A stretch of DNA of 64,000 nt from Gaiellasilicea sp963765705 (GCA_963765705.1 CAVXXJ010000008.1:186001-250000); one strand, 5' to 3'. Shown: positions 16,680 through 25,010, counted from the first letter of the stretch. Notes: generated by a model from the letters alone, not told the origin. Made by a program: numbers and translations.

Positions 16680-19532
16680 CTACGCCGGTGGGGCGGTGCG
16701 GTGCGCGATTGCGGCGGCTTCGAGCCGGTTCGGCGCGTCGAGCTTGCGCAGGATGTGTGAGACGTGCACGCCGGCGGTCTTGACGCTGATCACGAGCGCG
16801 GCGGCGATCTCGCGGTTGGTGAGGCCGCGGGCGACGAGGGTCAGCACTTCCGCCTCGCGCGGCGTCAGCCCCAGGAGCTCTTCCAGGCCCTGCTTCGCGT
16901 CGTCGTGCGCCGTGTCCGGCGGCGCCGGATCGATCCGCGCGCGCTCGGCAAGCAGCTCGAGCTCCCGCAGCAGAGGTCTTGCTCCGATCCGAGCTGCGAC
17001 GGCATGCGCCTCCCGGAGCGGCACGCTGGCCTCGGTGCGTGAGGCGCCGGCAGCGACGAGCGCCTCGGCCTGACGCCAGCGGCTATAGGCCGCGAGCGGC
17101 AAGCGCTCGACCTGTTCCCACGCGGCCGCGGCATCAGACCATGCGTCCGGCCGAGCCGGGCCGCGGGCGCGCTCGTACTCGGCCTCGGCCAGCGCGCGCC
17201 AGCCGGCTGCGTTCGGCGTGACCGCCGCGGCCTCCGTGGCGGCGCGGCGAGCCGCGGCGACCAGCTTCTGGGCCCGGCCGAGCCGGTCACGGACGGCGTC
17301 GGCGTCGCGGCGCGCGCGTGCCAGACCCGCAAACTCCGCCTGTGCGCGCAGTCCCTGAGCGCAGAGCCGGACGCGGATCTGCGCCGTCTCGTGAGATCGC
17401 GCCCGCGCGAGGCCGTCGTCCACGGCGTCGTCGGCGTCCGTCCACCGGCGCTCCCACAGGGCGAGTTCCGCCAGGTAGGCGTCGTAGAGCCCCAGTCCGC
17501 GGTCCTCGCGCAGGGTCGCAGACGCGGCTTCGAGGTGCGCGCGCGCGTCGTCGAAGTCGCCGCGGCCGATTTCGACGTCGGCACGGATGATGAGGAGCAC
17601 GTACGGGTAGTTGCCGGTGATGGCGCGGAGCGCGGCGGCGCTCAGCCTTTCGGCTTCGTCCCAGTCGCCGATCGCGAGCAGCGCCTCGATCTGGTTCGAG
17701 ACGAGCACGGTGCTGTCGATCCCATACGCGCGCGTCATCTCGAGCCCCGCCTGACCCAGTCGCGCCGACTCTCGGGGCCGTCCCAGCATCGTCAGCGTGT
17801 CGGTGAGATTGGCGTACGCCCGTTCCAGGCCAAGGTGGTCGCCGATCTCCTCGGCGAGCTCCAGCGCTTGGCGAAGGCGGCCGAGACCCTCCTCACCGCG
17901 GCTGAGGTAGGCGAGGTCGGCACCGAGCACGGTGAGCGCTCGGACCTCCGCCTCGCGTGCTCGGACACCCCGAGCGAGCTCGAGCGCCTGCTCGCAAATC
18001 GGCAGCGACTCCGCATGGCGCCAGGCCACCATCAACCCGCCCGCGAGTGACGCCAGCGCATACGCGCGCTCCGGCGACGGCGGCTTGGCCGGCGCGAGCT
18101 CGACCGCGCGCCTGAGCGCGGCGAGCCCGGCGTCGTTACTGCCGGTCTCGTAGAGGTACTCACCGAGGCGCACCTGGAGGAGCGCTGCACGGTGCGGATC
18201 CTCGGCGCCCTCGAGCTCGATCGCTCGCCGTGCGAGCTCGACCGCGCGCGGCGCCGCACCCGTGTTGCTCGCCAGCTCGGCTGCCCAGCGGCAGAGCTCT
18301 GCGAGGTCGAGCTGCGCGAGCTCGGCCGCGTTTGGGACCTCGGGCCACAGCGCGAGCGCCCGCTCGAGGTGCGCAAGGGCCTCTGCCAGGCCGAAGACGG
18401 TCTCAGCCTGCCGTGCCGCCTCGACCGACGCGGCCAGTGCCTCGGCAGCGCGACCGGCCGCCGCCCAATGCGGCGCGAGCTCTGCCGGTGCAGCACCCGC
18501 GCTGAGCGCGAGCTCGTCGGCCAGCCGCCCGTGCAGCTCCTCGCGCTCGCCGGGCAGGATCGTGGAGTAGATCGCCTCGGCCAGGAGCGCGTGGCGGAAG
18601 CGGAAGCTGCCGGCCGCCTGCTCGGCGACGAGGACGCCGTGCCCGACAGCCTGGCGCAGCGACTCGCGCACGTCGCGCTCGGGTAGCGCCGTCAGAGCAC
18701 GAAGCAACGGGTACCCGACGTCTCGTCCGGCCGCGGCGGCCAGTCGCAACAGGCTCTGCGTCGGATCGTCGAGCCGGGCCACTCGCTGCAGCAGCAGGTC
18801 GCGCAGGCCACGCGGGAGCTCGCTGCGCTCGCCTCCGGCCGCGGCAAGGAGCTCTTCGGCGAAGAAAGGGTTGCCTTCGGAGCGGGCGACGATCGCCTCT
18901 GTCAGGGCACTTGCGGGCGGGGCTCCGGCGTGGTCTGCGAGCAACGCGGTCAGCTCCTCGTGCTCGAGCGGTCCGAGCTCGAGTAGGAGCGCTGAGCCGG
19001 AGCGCCGGACGCCGTCGGCGAGTCGATGGATGCGCTCGGCCGACGAAGGCTCGTCCGCGCGGTAGGTGGCGAGCAGCAGCACGCGGCGGTCAGCGAGGTT
19101 GTGGGCGAGGAAGACGACGAGATCGAGAGTCGAGGTGTCTGCCCAGTGCAGATCCTCGAGCACGAGCAGCACGGGTGCAGCGGTTCCGCGCTCGGTGAGC
19201 AGCGCGAGCGTCTCCTCGAACACGTGCCGCTGCGAGCCCGCCGCCGGCCCGTCGACTTGCCGGAGCGGTCCGAGCGGACGCAGGGCTTCGACGAAAGGCT
19301 GGTAGGGCAGCTCCGTGCCGACGAGATCGATCGAGCGGCCGAGCAGCGCCTCGAACCCCGAGTCGCGGGCGCGCTTCGCGAGCTCGGATGCGAGCCGGGT
19401 CTTGCCGATCCCCGCTTCTCCCGCGACGAGAATGGTCGCACCGCTTCCGGCCTGCGTGGCTTCGAGCGCGCGTTCCAGCTCGTCTACTTCGCGCGCACGT
19501 CCCACGAATGCCGCTTTCGCGCGAGTCTCCAT
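16680..19532 (-). CDS. Large LuxR-family transcriptional regulator with AAA/NACHT-like ATPase and TPR-like repeats (MalT/LAL type)
   Basis: The 950-residue regulator starts METRAKAAFVGRAREVDEL and has Walker A GEAGIGKTR (39-46) and Walker B VLLVLEDLHWAD. A long helical TPR-like middle follows. The C-terminal LuxR helix-turn-helix begins near residue 887, with LTPREAEVLTLVARGLTNREIAAALVIS the typical segment. Such LAL regulators act as ATP- and inducer-dependent activators. The ligand is unknown. The ATG at 19532 is preceded by GATACT at 6 nt. The gene is divergent from the alpha/beta hydrolase at 19698, a plausible target, with a tandem AAGATAAGGC repeat between them. Confidence 0.9.
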   Translation of the reverse strand: METRAKAAFVGRAREVDELERALEATQAGSGATILVAGEAGIGKTRLASELAKRARDSGFEALLGRSIDLVGTELPYQPFVEALRPLGPLRQVDGPAAGSQRHVFEETLALLTERGTAAPVLLVLEDLHWADTSTLDLVVFLAHNLADRRVLLLATYRADEPSSAERIHRLADGVRRSGSALLLELGPLEHEELTALLADHAGAPPASALTEAIVARSEGNPFFAEELLAAAGGERSELPRGLRDLLLQRVARLDDPTQSLLRLAAAAGRDVGYPLLRALTALPERDVRESLRQAVGHGVLVAEQAAGSFRFRHALLAEAIYSTILPGEREELHGRLADELALSAGAAPAELAPHWAAAGRAAEALAASVEAARQAETVFGLAEALAHLERALALWPEVPNAAELAQLDLAELCRWAAELASNTGAAPRAVELARRAIELEGAEDPHRAALLQVRLGEYLYETGSNDAGLAALRRAVELAPAKPPSPERAYALASLAGGLMVAWRHAESLPICEQALELARGVRAREAEVRALTVLGADLAYLSRGEEGLGRLRQALELAEEIGDHLGLERAYANLTDTLTMLGRPRESARLGQAGLEMTRAYGIDSTVLVSNQIEALLAIGDWDEAERLSAAALRAITGNYPYVLLIIRADVEIGRGDFDDARAHLEAASATLREDRGLGLYDAYLAELALWERRWTDADDAVDDGLARARSHETAQIRVRLCAQGLRAQAEFAGLARARRDADAVRDRLGRAQKLVAAARRAATEAAAVTPNAAGWRALAEAEYERARGPARPDAWSDAAAAWEQVERLPLAAYSRWRQAEALVAAGASRTEASVPLREAHAVAARIGARPLLRELELLAERARIDPAPPDTAHDDAKQGLEELLGLTPREAEVLTLVARGLTNREIAAALVISVKTAGVHVSHILRKLDAPNRLEAAAIAHRTAPPA

Positions 19533-19538
19533 GCGGCC

Positions 19539-19544
19539 AGTATC
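19539..19544 (-). promoter_or_regulatory. -10-like element (GATACT) for the LuxR regulator
   Basis: GATACT lies 6 nt upstream of the ATG at 19532 on the minus strand. It deviates from TANNNT at the first base but has the usual spacing. Confidence 0.35.
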
Positions 19545-19593
19545 GCGCCGTCGCCGCTGAGGGGGAAAGCGCGCGTAAGCAGCCCGCCACCGA

Positions 19594-19625
19594 AAGATAA
19601 GGCGGTGGACGGCGCAAGATAAGGC
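19594..19625. repeat. Tandem AAGATAAGGC repeat between divergent regulator and hydrolase
   Basis: AAGATAAGGC occurs at 19594-19603 and 19616-19625, a 22-bp step of about two helical turns. Each copy sits in a partial inverted repeat (CCACCG...CGGTGG and GGACGGC...GCTGTCC). It is a good candidate operator for the adjacent LuxR-type activator. Its AAGATA-GGC core also resembles the palindromes at 31912 and 47518. Confidence 0.45.
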
Positions 19626-19697
19626 TGTCCGCCCGATGCGCTCCAACTCCTCGACGGCCACGATCGCCTGACCACGACGAGCACGAGGAGGCGAAAA

Positions 19698-20588
19698 ATG
19701 ACAGCGGTAGCAGAGCCCGGGGCGGAGCAGAAGCAGAACGGCTGGATGAAGACTCACACGGTGGAGGGTGGTGCCGGCCTGCGGTTGCACGTGCGTGAGT
19801 GGGGCAAGGCGGACGGGCCGCCGATCCTGTTCATCCACGGCTGGTCGCAGAACCATCTCTGCTGGGACAAGCAATACGAGAGCGCGCTCGCCGACGAGTT
19901 CCGGCTCGTCGCCTACGATCTCCGCGGCCACGGGATGTCCGAGGCGCCGCTCGAGCCCGAGCACTACACGGACGGCAGGCGCTGGGCGGACGATGTGGCG
20001 GCGATCATCGATCAGCTACGTCTCGACCAGCCGGTGCTCGTCGGTTGGTCGTACGGCGCCTTCGTCATCTGCGACTACGTTCGCGCCTACGGTGAGGAAC
20101 GGATCGCGGCGATCCAGTTCGTCGAGGGTGCGGTCAAGCTGGGCGAGGCAGCGTTCGGGACCTTGATCGGCCCGGGTTTCCTCGACCACTTCGCAGACGC
20201 GACGGCGGACGACCTGCCGACCAACATCAGCGGCATGCGCGCCTTCGTGAAGGCTTGCGTCGCCAAGCCGCTCTCGGCGGACGATTTCGAGACGGCGCTG
20301 AGCTGGAACATGGCGGTGCCGGCGCGGATTCGCGCCAATCTCGCCGCCCGCGAGATCGACGGCGACGACGTGCTGCGGGCACTCGAGGTGCCGTTGGTCG
20401 TCACGCAGGGGCGAGCGGACTCGGTCGTGCTGCCGGCGATGGCCGAGCACATCCTCGCCAGCTGCCCGACCGCGGAGGCCTCCTGGTACGACGGCGTCGG
20501 CCACGTGCCGCACATGGAGGAGCCCGAGCGCTTCAACCGCGAGCTGGCCGAGCTCACCCGGCGTGTACGGGCTCGTCTGAACGAGTGA
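19698..20588 (+). CDS. Alpha/beta hydrolase
   Basis: A 296-residue cytosolic hydrolase: HGW oxyanion-hole region (LFIHGWSQNH), VAYDLRGHGMSEAP, the nucleophile S118 in GWSYG, the acid in VTQGRADSVVLP and the catalytic His in GVGHVPHMEEPERF. It resembles non-heme haloperoxidase-like and lactonase/esterase members. The true substrate is unknown. A strong GAGGAGGC ribosome-binding site lies 7 nt before the ATG. It faces away from the LuxR regulator and may be under its control. It is convergent with the membrane protein at 20605. Confidence 0.85.
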   Translation: MTAVAEPGAEQKQNGWMKTHTVEGGAGLRLHVREWGKADGPPILFIHGWSQNHLCWDKQYESALADEFRLVAYDLRGHGMSEAPLEPEHYTDGRRWADDVAAIIDQLRLDQPVLVGWSYGAFVICDYVRAYGEERIAAIQFVEGAVKLGEAAFGTLIGPGFLDHFADATADDLPTNISGMRAFVKACVAKPLSADDFETALSWNMAVPARIRANLAAREIDGDDVLRALEVPLVVTQGRADSVVLPAMAEHILASCPTAEASWYDGVGHVPHMEEPERFNRELAELTRRVRARLNE

Positions 20589-20604
20589 CCCCGAACACCC
20601 GCGT

Positions 20605-22113
20605 TCAGCCGCCCGGTGTGGTGTAGCGCATCGGAACGCCGTTGCGGTACTCGACGATGACGGAGATACCGAGCGTCCGGAGGTACTGGAAGTTCGGCCT
20701 GACCGACGAGAGTTCGTCTGCCGGGCGGAATGCTTTCGGCGGAGCCGCGGTCGAGTAGCCGAGCGGCCGCTCGCGCGGCGCCTGCATCGCGTAGTAGAGG
20801 TAGACGCTTCCCGCGTAGTCGTCGGGCGACAGCGCGGGAAGCTCGAGCAGCCGCCCCGGCGGTCCGGCCCGCACGCGCTCGTAGACCGCGTTGTTCTCGT
20901 CGGCGACGAGCGGGTCGTAGAGCGGCACCCAGAGGTCGGCCCCCACGACGAGCGCCGCCACCACGGCGACGAGCCGCGAGCGACTTTGTGTTTCAGAAAC
21001 ACAAGCGATCGCCGCGGCGGCGAGGGCGGCCAGGCAGAGGCACGCGATCGGCATCAGCCGTTCCGGTACCCGGGTCGCGTGCAAGGGCGTATTCCGCCAG
21101 AGCAAGCCGTAGCCGGGCAGATTCGAGCCCAGCGCGAGCAGGCACGGCACCAACGCGCCGAGCCCGAGCACGAGCGCCAGGCGGCGCGAAGAGGAGATTG
21201 TGTTTCTGAAACACAAGCACCCCACGCCGGCGATCGCGAGCACGGGCAGGAGCCAGCCGAGGTAGACGAAGCGCTCGAACTCGCCCGGGTCGCGGGTGAG
21301 GAAGTCGCCGAGCGTCGCCGAGTAGTTTTCGACCTCCGAGAACGGCCGCTCCGCTGCGCCGCGGAGGGAGAGCGCCCAGACAGCTGCGCCTCCCGCCACC
21401 CCTGCGGCTGCCGCGATCGCACCGAGCCAGGTGCGGCGCCGCGCGAGGGCGTACGCGAGCACGAACGGGATCGCGCCGAGGGCGAGGTGGACCTGGCCGG
21501 AGAGCGGGATCGACGCGAGCGCGGCGGTGGCGAGCCACATCTTTCGCCGCTCGACGCCGTAGAGCGCGAGCGGGAGCAGCATCGAGATCGGGCCGAGCAG
21601 GTGCCCCGTCGACTGGGCGACGCGGTAGGGCGCCAGCGCGAAGGCGAGGCCGCCCACCAACGCGGCCCCGCGTGGCAGCCCGAGGGCCCGCAGCCAGAGG
21701 GCCGCGAAGCCGCCCGCGCCGACGTAGGTCAGCAGGACGAAGAGGTTCCAGCCGGCAACGGTCCCGAAGAGAGCCTGCAGCGGCCCGTAGACGACCGCGA
21801 ACGGCCAGCCGGCGAAGTTCACGCGCGGCTCGATCTCGGGCTGGAAGCTGTAGGGGTCGAGCCACGGCGCTTCCCCGCGCGCGAGCTGGTGCCCCGGCAG
21901 CCAGAGCGTGTAAGCGCTCTGGAGATGGTCGCCGGGCGTGACCCGCCCCTCGCGCGGAATGCCGTAGCCGAGGAACCGGTCGGTCTCGAAGACGGCCGGC
22001 GCGGTGGCCAGCACGCCGGCGCCGACGTAGAGCGCGGCGGCTAGCCCGACGATGCCCGCGCGGCTTCGAGCAGCTCGTCGAAGTCGGGCACCTCCGAGTC
22101 CTCGTACCGCCAC
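20605..22113 (-). CDS. Multi-spanning membrane protein of the GT-C glycosyltransferase-like type
   Basis: About 502 residues with around ten hydrophobic helices, a large extracytoplasmic loop after the first helix (FLGYGIPREGRVTPGDHLQSAYTLW) and a C-terminal soluble domain. This is the plan of GT-C-type, lipid-linked-sugar-dependent membrane glycosyltransferases and YfhO-like proteins. No catalytic DxD can be fixed with confidence, so the role stays open. The GTG at 22113 overlaps the peroxiredoxin gene by 73 bp; no later good start precedes the first helix. Two 19-bp palindromes (20986 and 21198) are embedded in frame and add peptides such as CLCFRNT and ACVSETQ within or beside helices. Confidence 0.6.
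   Translation of the reverse strand: MAVRGLGGARLRRAARSRAGIVGLAAALYVGAGVLATAPAVFETDRFLGYGIPREGRVTPGDHLQSAYTLWLPGHQLARGEAPWLDPYSFQPEIEPRVNFAGWPFAVVYGPLQALFGTVAGWNLFVLLTYVGAGGFAALWLRALGLPRGAALVGGLAFALAPYRVAQSTGHLLGPISMLLPLALYGVERRKMWLATAALASIPLSGQVHLALGAIPFVLAYALARRRTWLGAIAAAAGVAGGAAVWALSLRGAAERPFSEVENYSATLGDFLTRDPGEFERFVYLGWLLPVLAIAGVGCLCFRNTISSSRRLALVLGLGALVPCLLALGSNLPGYGLLWRNTPLHATRVPERLMPIACLCLAALAAAAIACVSETQSRSRLVAVVAALVVGADLWVPLYDPLVADENNAVYERVRAGPPGRLLELPALSPDDYAGSVYLYYAMQAPRERPLGYSTAAPPKAFRPADELSSVRPNFQYLRTLGISVIVEYRNGVPMRYTTPGG
20986..21004. repeat. 19-bp palindrome TTGTGTTTCAGAAACACAA inside a coding region
   Basis: A perfect inverted repeat, AT-rich against the GC-rich surroundings, read in frame by the membrane protein gene. 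It is nearly identical to the copy at 21198; only the central base differs. Confidence 0.8.
21198..21216. repeat. 19-bp palindrome TTGTGTTTCTGAAACACAA, second copy
   Basis: The second perfect copy lies 212 bp from the first, in the same gene but another reading phase (it encodes CFRNT rather than CVSETQ on the gene strand). Such interspersed palindromes may be mobile repeats or binding sites. Confidence 0.8.
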
Positions 22114-22472
22114 GATCCGAGCACCGTACCGTCCTCGCCGACGAGGAACGCGCTGCGGCGCGGCACGCCTTCCATCCAGCGCCAGACCCGGTCGGCGCCG
22201 AAGCGCTTCGCGAGCGCGCCGTTCCAGTCCGAGAGCAGCGGTACGTCGATGCCCAGCGACTCCTTCCAGGCGCGATGCGACCAGTGCGAGTCGCGGGAGA
22301 CGCCGTAGGGGCGGACGCCGGCGCGCGTGAACTCGGGGCTCCTGTCACGCAGAAGCCGCAGCTCTTGCGTTCAGGTGGGCGACCAGTCGAAGAGGTAGAA
22401 GAAGAGCAGTACAGGCCCGGCCTCGAGCAATTCCTCGAGCTCCATCTCCTTGCCGTCGTCCAGCCAGAACAC
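22041..22472 (-). CDS. Peroxiredoxin-like protein with in-frame UGA at the peroxidatic position; candidate selenoprotein
   Basis: Read through one UGA (22371-22373) this is a 143-residue AhpE/BCP-like redoxin. The segment before the UGA is VLLFFYLFDWSPT and after it TQELRLLRD, so the UGA is codon 34, exactly where C_P stands in the (T/S)xxC motif (S31 at -3). The rest is intact and family-like: GVSRDSHWSHRAWKESLGI, VPLLSDWNG, and the conserved Arg in VPRRSAFLVGEDG. There is no other Cys, so it would be a 1-Cys (1-Sec) enzyme reducing peroxides. The GTG at 22472 is the only start after an in-frame upstream stop, and TAGATT lies 6 nt before it. A SECIS-like hairpin follows the UGA. Next gene: the overlapping membrane protein. 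A pseudogene is the alternative, but no other damage is seen. Confidence 0.75.
22337..22357 (-). promoter_or_regulatory. Candidate bacterial SECIS hairpin
   Basis: On the mRNA an 8-bp stem GGCUUCUG/CAGGAGCC (one G-U pair) closes a CGUGA loop. The stem begins 13 nt after the UGA and the loop at the 22nd nt, with G then U as loop bases 2 and 3. Bacterial SECIS elements have a small apical loop with a G in the first two positions, roughly 16-37 nt after UGA. A competing hairpin starting right after the UGA (ACGCAAGAGC with loop UGCG) is also possible. Confidence 0.6.
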
Positions 22473-22478
22473 CGGCTG

Positions 22479-22484
22479 AATCTA
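22479..22484 (-). promoter_or_regulatory. -10 element (TAGATT) for the peroxiredoxin, leaderless
   Basis: TAGATT contains the TAG stop of the upstream anti-sigma gene and ends 6 nt before the GTG at 22472. The redoxin gene can therefore be transcribed separately from the sigma operon. Confidence 0.55.
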
Positions 22485-23414
22485 CCCCGAGGCGCAGCAC
22501 CAGCCGCTGATCGTCGGGAACGTGCGCGAGCGGAACTGGGCGGACACGTTCGAGACGGCTCGGATCTGACCACGGCCGCGCGTTTGTGTGAAGACGAGTT
22601 GATCCGCGTCGGGCCAGGCGACAACGGCCCAGCGACCGTCCGGCGAGAGCACCGGGGCACCCAGCCCCTCGGAGTCGATCCCGCCGAGCGACACCTTCGG
22701 CGCGGTGCTCTCCTCGAGCGCCTCCGGCGCGTCGCGGTCGAGGACAGCACGTGTGTCGACGTCGACGACGCGGATCGAGCCGTCGCGCCGCGCGTACGCG
22801 AGGCGGTGCCCCGGCCCGCTCAACCAGCGGGGTGCCCGGTTCGCGGCCTGCGGATCGAGCAGGCGGTCGCCCTTGCCGTTGCCGACGACGACACGGAGCC
22901 GGCCGTTCGAGAGGTAGGCGATCCTCGTGTCGGTGAGGGTGCCGCCCCAGCGCGGGAAACGCACGTCCGGCCGCGCGAGCGTCCAGCGGAGGTCGCCGTC
23001 CGGCTCGAGCGCCACGAGCTCGTTCGACCGGGACGCGACGACGAAGTGGCCGAACGGTGACCAGGATGCCTCGCGATAGCTTCCGAGCAGCCGCTTCGCG
23101 CCGTCGCGCTCGACGACCCAGGCTCCCGCATCCGAGAGTACGAGCAGCCGCCCCGGAGCAGGCAGCGAGAAGAGCGCCGGTTGCGCCTTCTCCACGCCCA
23201 CGACCTCGCGGATGTCGTCGAGGACGGCGCGGCCCGGCGGGCTCAGCAGACCGGCAACGACGACGAGGGCGATCGCGAGCGCGGCGACCGGCTTCCACGA
23301 CCGGCGCCGCGGTGTCGGCTCGCGCCCGGCGAACGCCGAGCGCACGACTGCCAACGAGCGCTCGCGTGCCTCGTGCTCGCCCGGAATCTCGATCCGCTCC
23401 AGGTCTTTCCTCAC
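22482..23414 (-). CDS. Membrane-anchored anti-sigma-like protein with extracytoplasmic beta-propeller-like domain
   Basis: The 310-residue product starts at a GTG that overlaps the sigma factor stop codon. Residues 1-40 are a short cytosolic segment (VRKDLERIEIPGEHEARERSLAVVRSAF), residues about 42-60 a single membrane helix (PVAALAIALVVVAGLLSP), and the remainder an outside domain with WD40/TolB-like repeats (SWSPFGHFVVASR, RIAYLSNGRL, LAYARRDGSIRVVDVD, PVLSPDGRWAVVAW). Position and topology fit an anti-sigma factor holding the adjacent ECF sigma factor. The cytosolic part is too short to show a recognisable zinc anti-sigma motif. The outside domain might sense an envelope ligand; that is inference. 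Confidence 0.7.
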   Translation of the reverse strand: MRKDLERIEIPGEHEARERSLAVVRSAFAGREPTPRRRSWKPVAALAIALVVVAGLLSPPGRAVLDDIREVVGVEKAQPALFSLPAPGRLLVLSDAGAWVVERDGAKRLLGSYREASWSPFGHFVVASRSNELVALEPDGDLRWTLARPDVRFPRWGGTLTDTRIAYLSNGRLRVVVGNGKGDRLLDPQAANRAPRWLSGPGHRLAYARRDGSIRVVDVDTRAVLDRDAPEALEESTAPKVSLGGIDSEGLGAPVLSPDGRWAVVAWPDADQLVFTQTRGRGQIRAVSNVSAQFRSRTFPTISGWCCASG

Positions 23415-23917
23415 ACCTGCTCCTTCAGCGAGTCGAGCCCGCGGCGTAGGCGGGAGTTGACCGTTCCCCGCGGCAGGCCGAGCAGCTCCGCGATCTCGCC
23501 GGGTGTGTACTCGAGCAGGTGGCGGAGGACGATCACGGCGCGGTGCTCCGCCGGCAGCGCCGCGAGGGCTCCGAGCAGCGACTCGTCCAGTGGAGCCGGA
23601 TGCTCGGGCGCTTCTGCCTCGACGAGCTCCGCCTCGCCGCGCAGCTGCCGCGCCCGCGTCCAGTCGATCGCACGGTTGACGACGATCCGGTGCAGCCACG
23701 GTCCGAACGGCCGGCCGCGGTCGAACCGGTCGAGGTTCCGGATCGCGGCAAGGAAGGCCTCCTGCGCGATGTCCTCGGCGGCGGCCGCGTCGTGGACGAC
23801 GAGATAGGCGGCGCGGTACGCCCGCGGCCAGTGCAGGCGAAACAGCGCCTCGATGCCCGAGGCGGACCCTCGCTGCGCCGCGCGCACGGAGGCGCGCTCG
23901 TCGCGGCCGGCGGCCAT
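23411..23917 (-). CDS. ECF-family RNA polymerase sigma factor
   Basis: A 168-residue sigma-70 family protein. Region 2 is near residues 24-90 (LFRLHWPRAYRAAYLVVHDAAAAEDIAQEAF, then RPFGPWLHRIVVNRAIDW), and region 4 is near 118-165 (LAALPAEHRAVIVLRHLLEYTPGEIAELLGLPRGTVNSRLRRG). It overlaps the membrane protein gene downstream by 4 bp, the usual sigma/anti-sigma arrangement. Nearby exported propeller proteins and the redoxin are reasonable regulon candidates. ATG is preceded by TAGAGT at 6 nt. Confidence 0.92.
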   Translation of the reverse strand: MAAGRDERASVRAAQRGSASGIEALFRLHWPRAYRAAYLVVHDAAAAEDIAQEAFLAAIRNLDRFDRGRPFGPWLHRIVVNRAIDWTRARQLRGEAELVEAEAPEHPAPLDESLLGALAALPAEHRAVIVLRHLLEYTPGEIAELLGLPRGTVNSRLRRGLDSLKEQV

Positions 23918-23923
23918 CCGCTG

Positions 23924-23929
23924 ACTCTA
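23924..23929 (-). promoter_or_regulatory. -10 element (TAGAGT) for the ECF sigma operon, leaderless
   Basis: TAGAGT on the minus strand lies 6 nt before the ATG at 23917. Confidence 0.5.
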
Positions 23930-23957
23930 CGGCGGTGTCGATCGGGGAGGTCCCGGA

Positions 23958-24920
23958 TCATGTGCCGACGATGAAGCACGCGTCGTGAGAGGAGCGGGCG
24001 ACTCGGAGCTCGTGCAGGGGTGCGCCACGTGCGCTGAAGGAGCACAGCGTTCCCTCGGAGAGCGACGGCGACAGGATCCACCGGTGCCCGTGCTGCACGT
24101 TGTACGACCCCACCGGCACCGGTGCGGAGCGCAGGAGCCGGCCGTCGAGCGCGTGGACGCGGAGCACGGCATCGTCGCCGCTCGTGACGAAGGCGCGGTC
24201 GCCCATGAAGGTGACGTGCTGCGGTGGCGCATCGCCGGCGATCGTGCGCACGAGCTTGCCGCTGCTCGCGTCGTAGATCGCGATCCGGCGCCGATCGCCC
24301 GACGTGACCCAGACGCGGCGGCCGCCGGGCGTGAACCCGACGTCGTGCGCAAGGAAGGGCGGCCGTATCGTCCCGACGACCCGCGGGCGCCCTGGCTCTG
24401 CGAGCGACAGCACCGCGAGCGCCGTGGCTTTGTTGCCGAGCGCGACCCACAACCGCGTGCCATCCCGGTCGATCCCGAGGTGACGTGCCGGCCCGTCTAC
24501 ACGCACCCGTCCGACGACGCGGCGTCCGCGAACGTCGACGATGGCGATCTCCCCCCGGGCCGAGTCGGTGACGTACGCGAGGCGCCCGTCCTGCGATGCG
24601 GCGGTGTAGCGGGGCGCACCAAACTCGCCGGCGATCGGGCGAACCCGGAGGTCGGAGTCGATGAGCGTCATCCGGCCGCCGGCCGTATGGGCGACCAGGG
24701 CCCCGATCCCTCCGACGCTCTCGATGCTGCGTGGATCTGCCGGCGTGGCGAGCCGGCGGAGCACGCGCCCGGCCGAGACGTCGACGGCGACGACGCTCGC
24801 TTCCAGATCGGCGGTGACGAGGGCCAGCGGCGTTCCGCCCCTGGCCCCTGCGAGCGCGGAGGGAACGGTGCCTAGGAGCAGAGGCGCAGCGGCGGCTGCG
24901 AGGAACTCGCGTCGGTCCAC
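23958..24920 (-). CDS. Exported YVTN-type beta-propeller protein
   Basis: 320 residues from the GTG at 24920. The N terminus VVDRREFLAAAAAPLLLG has a Tat-like RREFL followed by a hydrophobic stretch, so export as a folded protein is likely. Repeated blades follow (VVAVDVSAGRVLRRLATPADPR, IAIVDVRGRRVVGRVRVD, RIAIYDASSGKLVRTIAG), typical of 7-bladed YVTN propellers. No catalytic site is visible; a binding or surface role is likely. A TTG further upstream is possible but would precede the Tat motif without need. It is divergent from two related propeller-like exported genes. Confidence 0.75.
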   Translation of the reverse strand: MDRREFLAAAAAPLLLGTVPSALAGARGGTPLALVTADLEASVVAVDVSAGRVLRRLATPADPRSIESVGGIGALVAHTAGGRMTLIDSDLRVRPIAGEFGAPRYTAASQDGRLAYVTDSARGEIAIVDVRGRRVVGRVRVDGPARHLGIDRDGTRLWVALGNKATALAVLSLAEPGRPRVVGTIRPPFLAHDVGFTPGGRRVWVTSGDRRRIAIYDASSGKLVRTIAGDAPPQHVTFMGDRAFVTSGDDAVLRVHALDGRLLRSAPVPVGSYNVQHGHRWILSPSLSEGTLCSFSARGAPLHELRVARSSHDACFIVGT

Positions 24921-25010
24921 GACCTCACTACGTTCGGACGGCTCGCCGAGGTCCGGGACTCCGCGCGGTCCCGCTGCCGTAGAGGTCGCAGACACCAAAG
25001 GAGGAATCCG

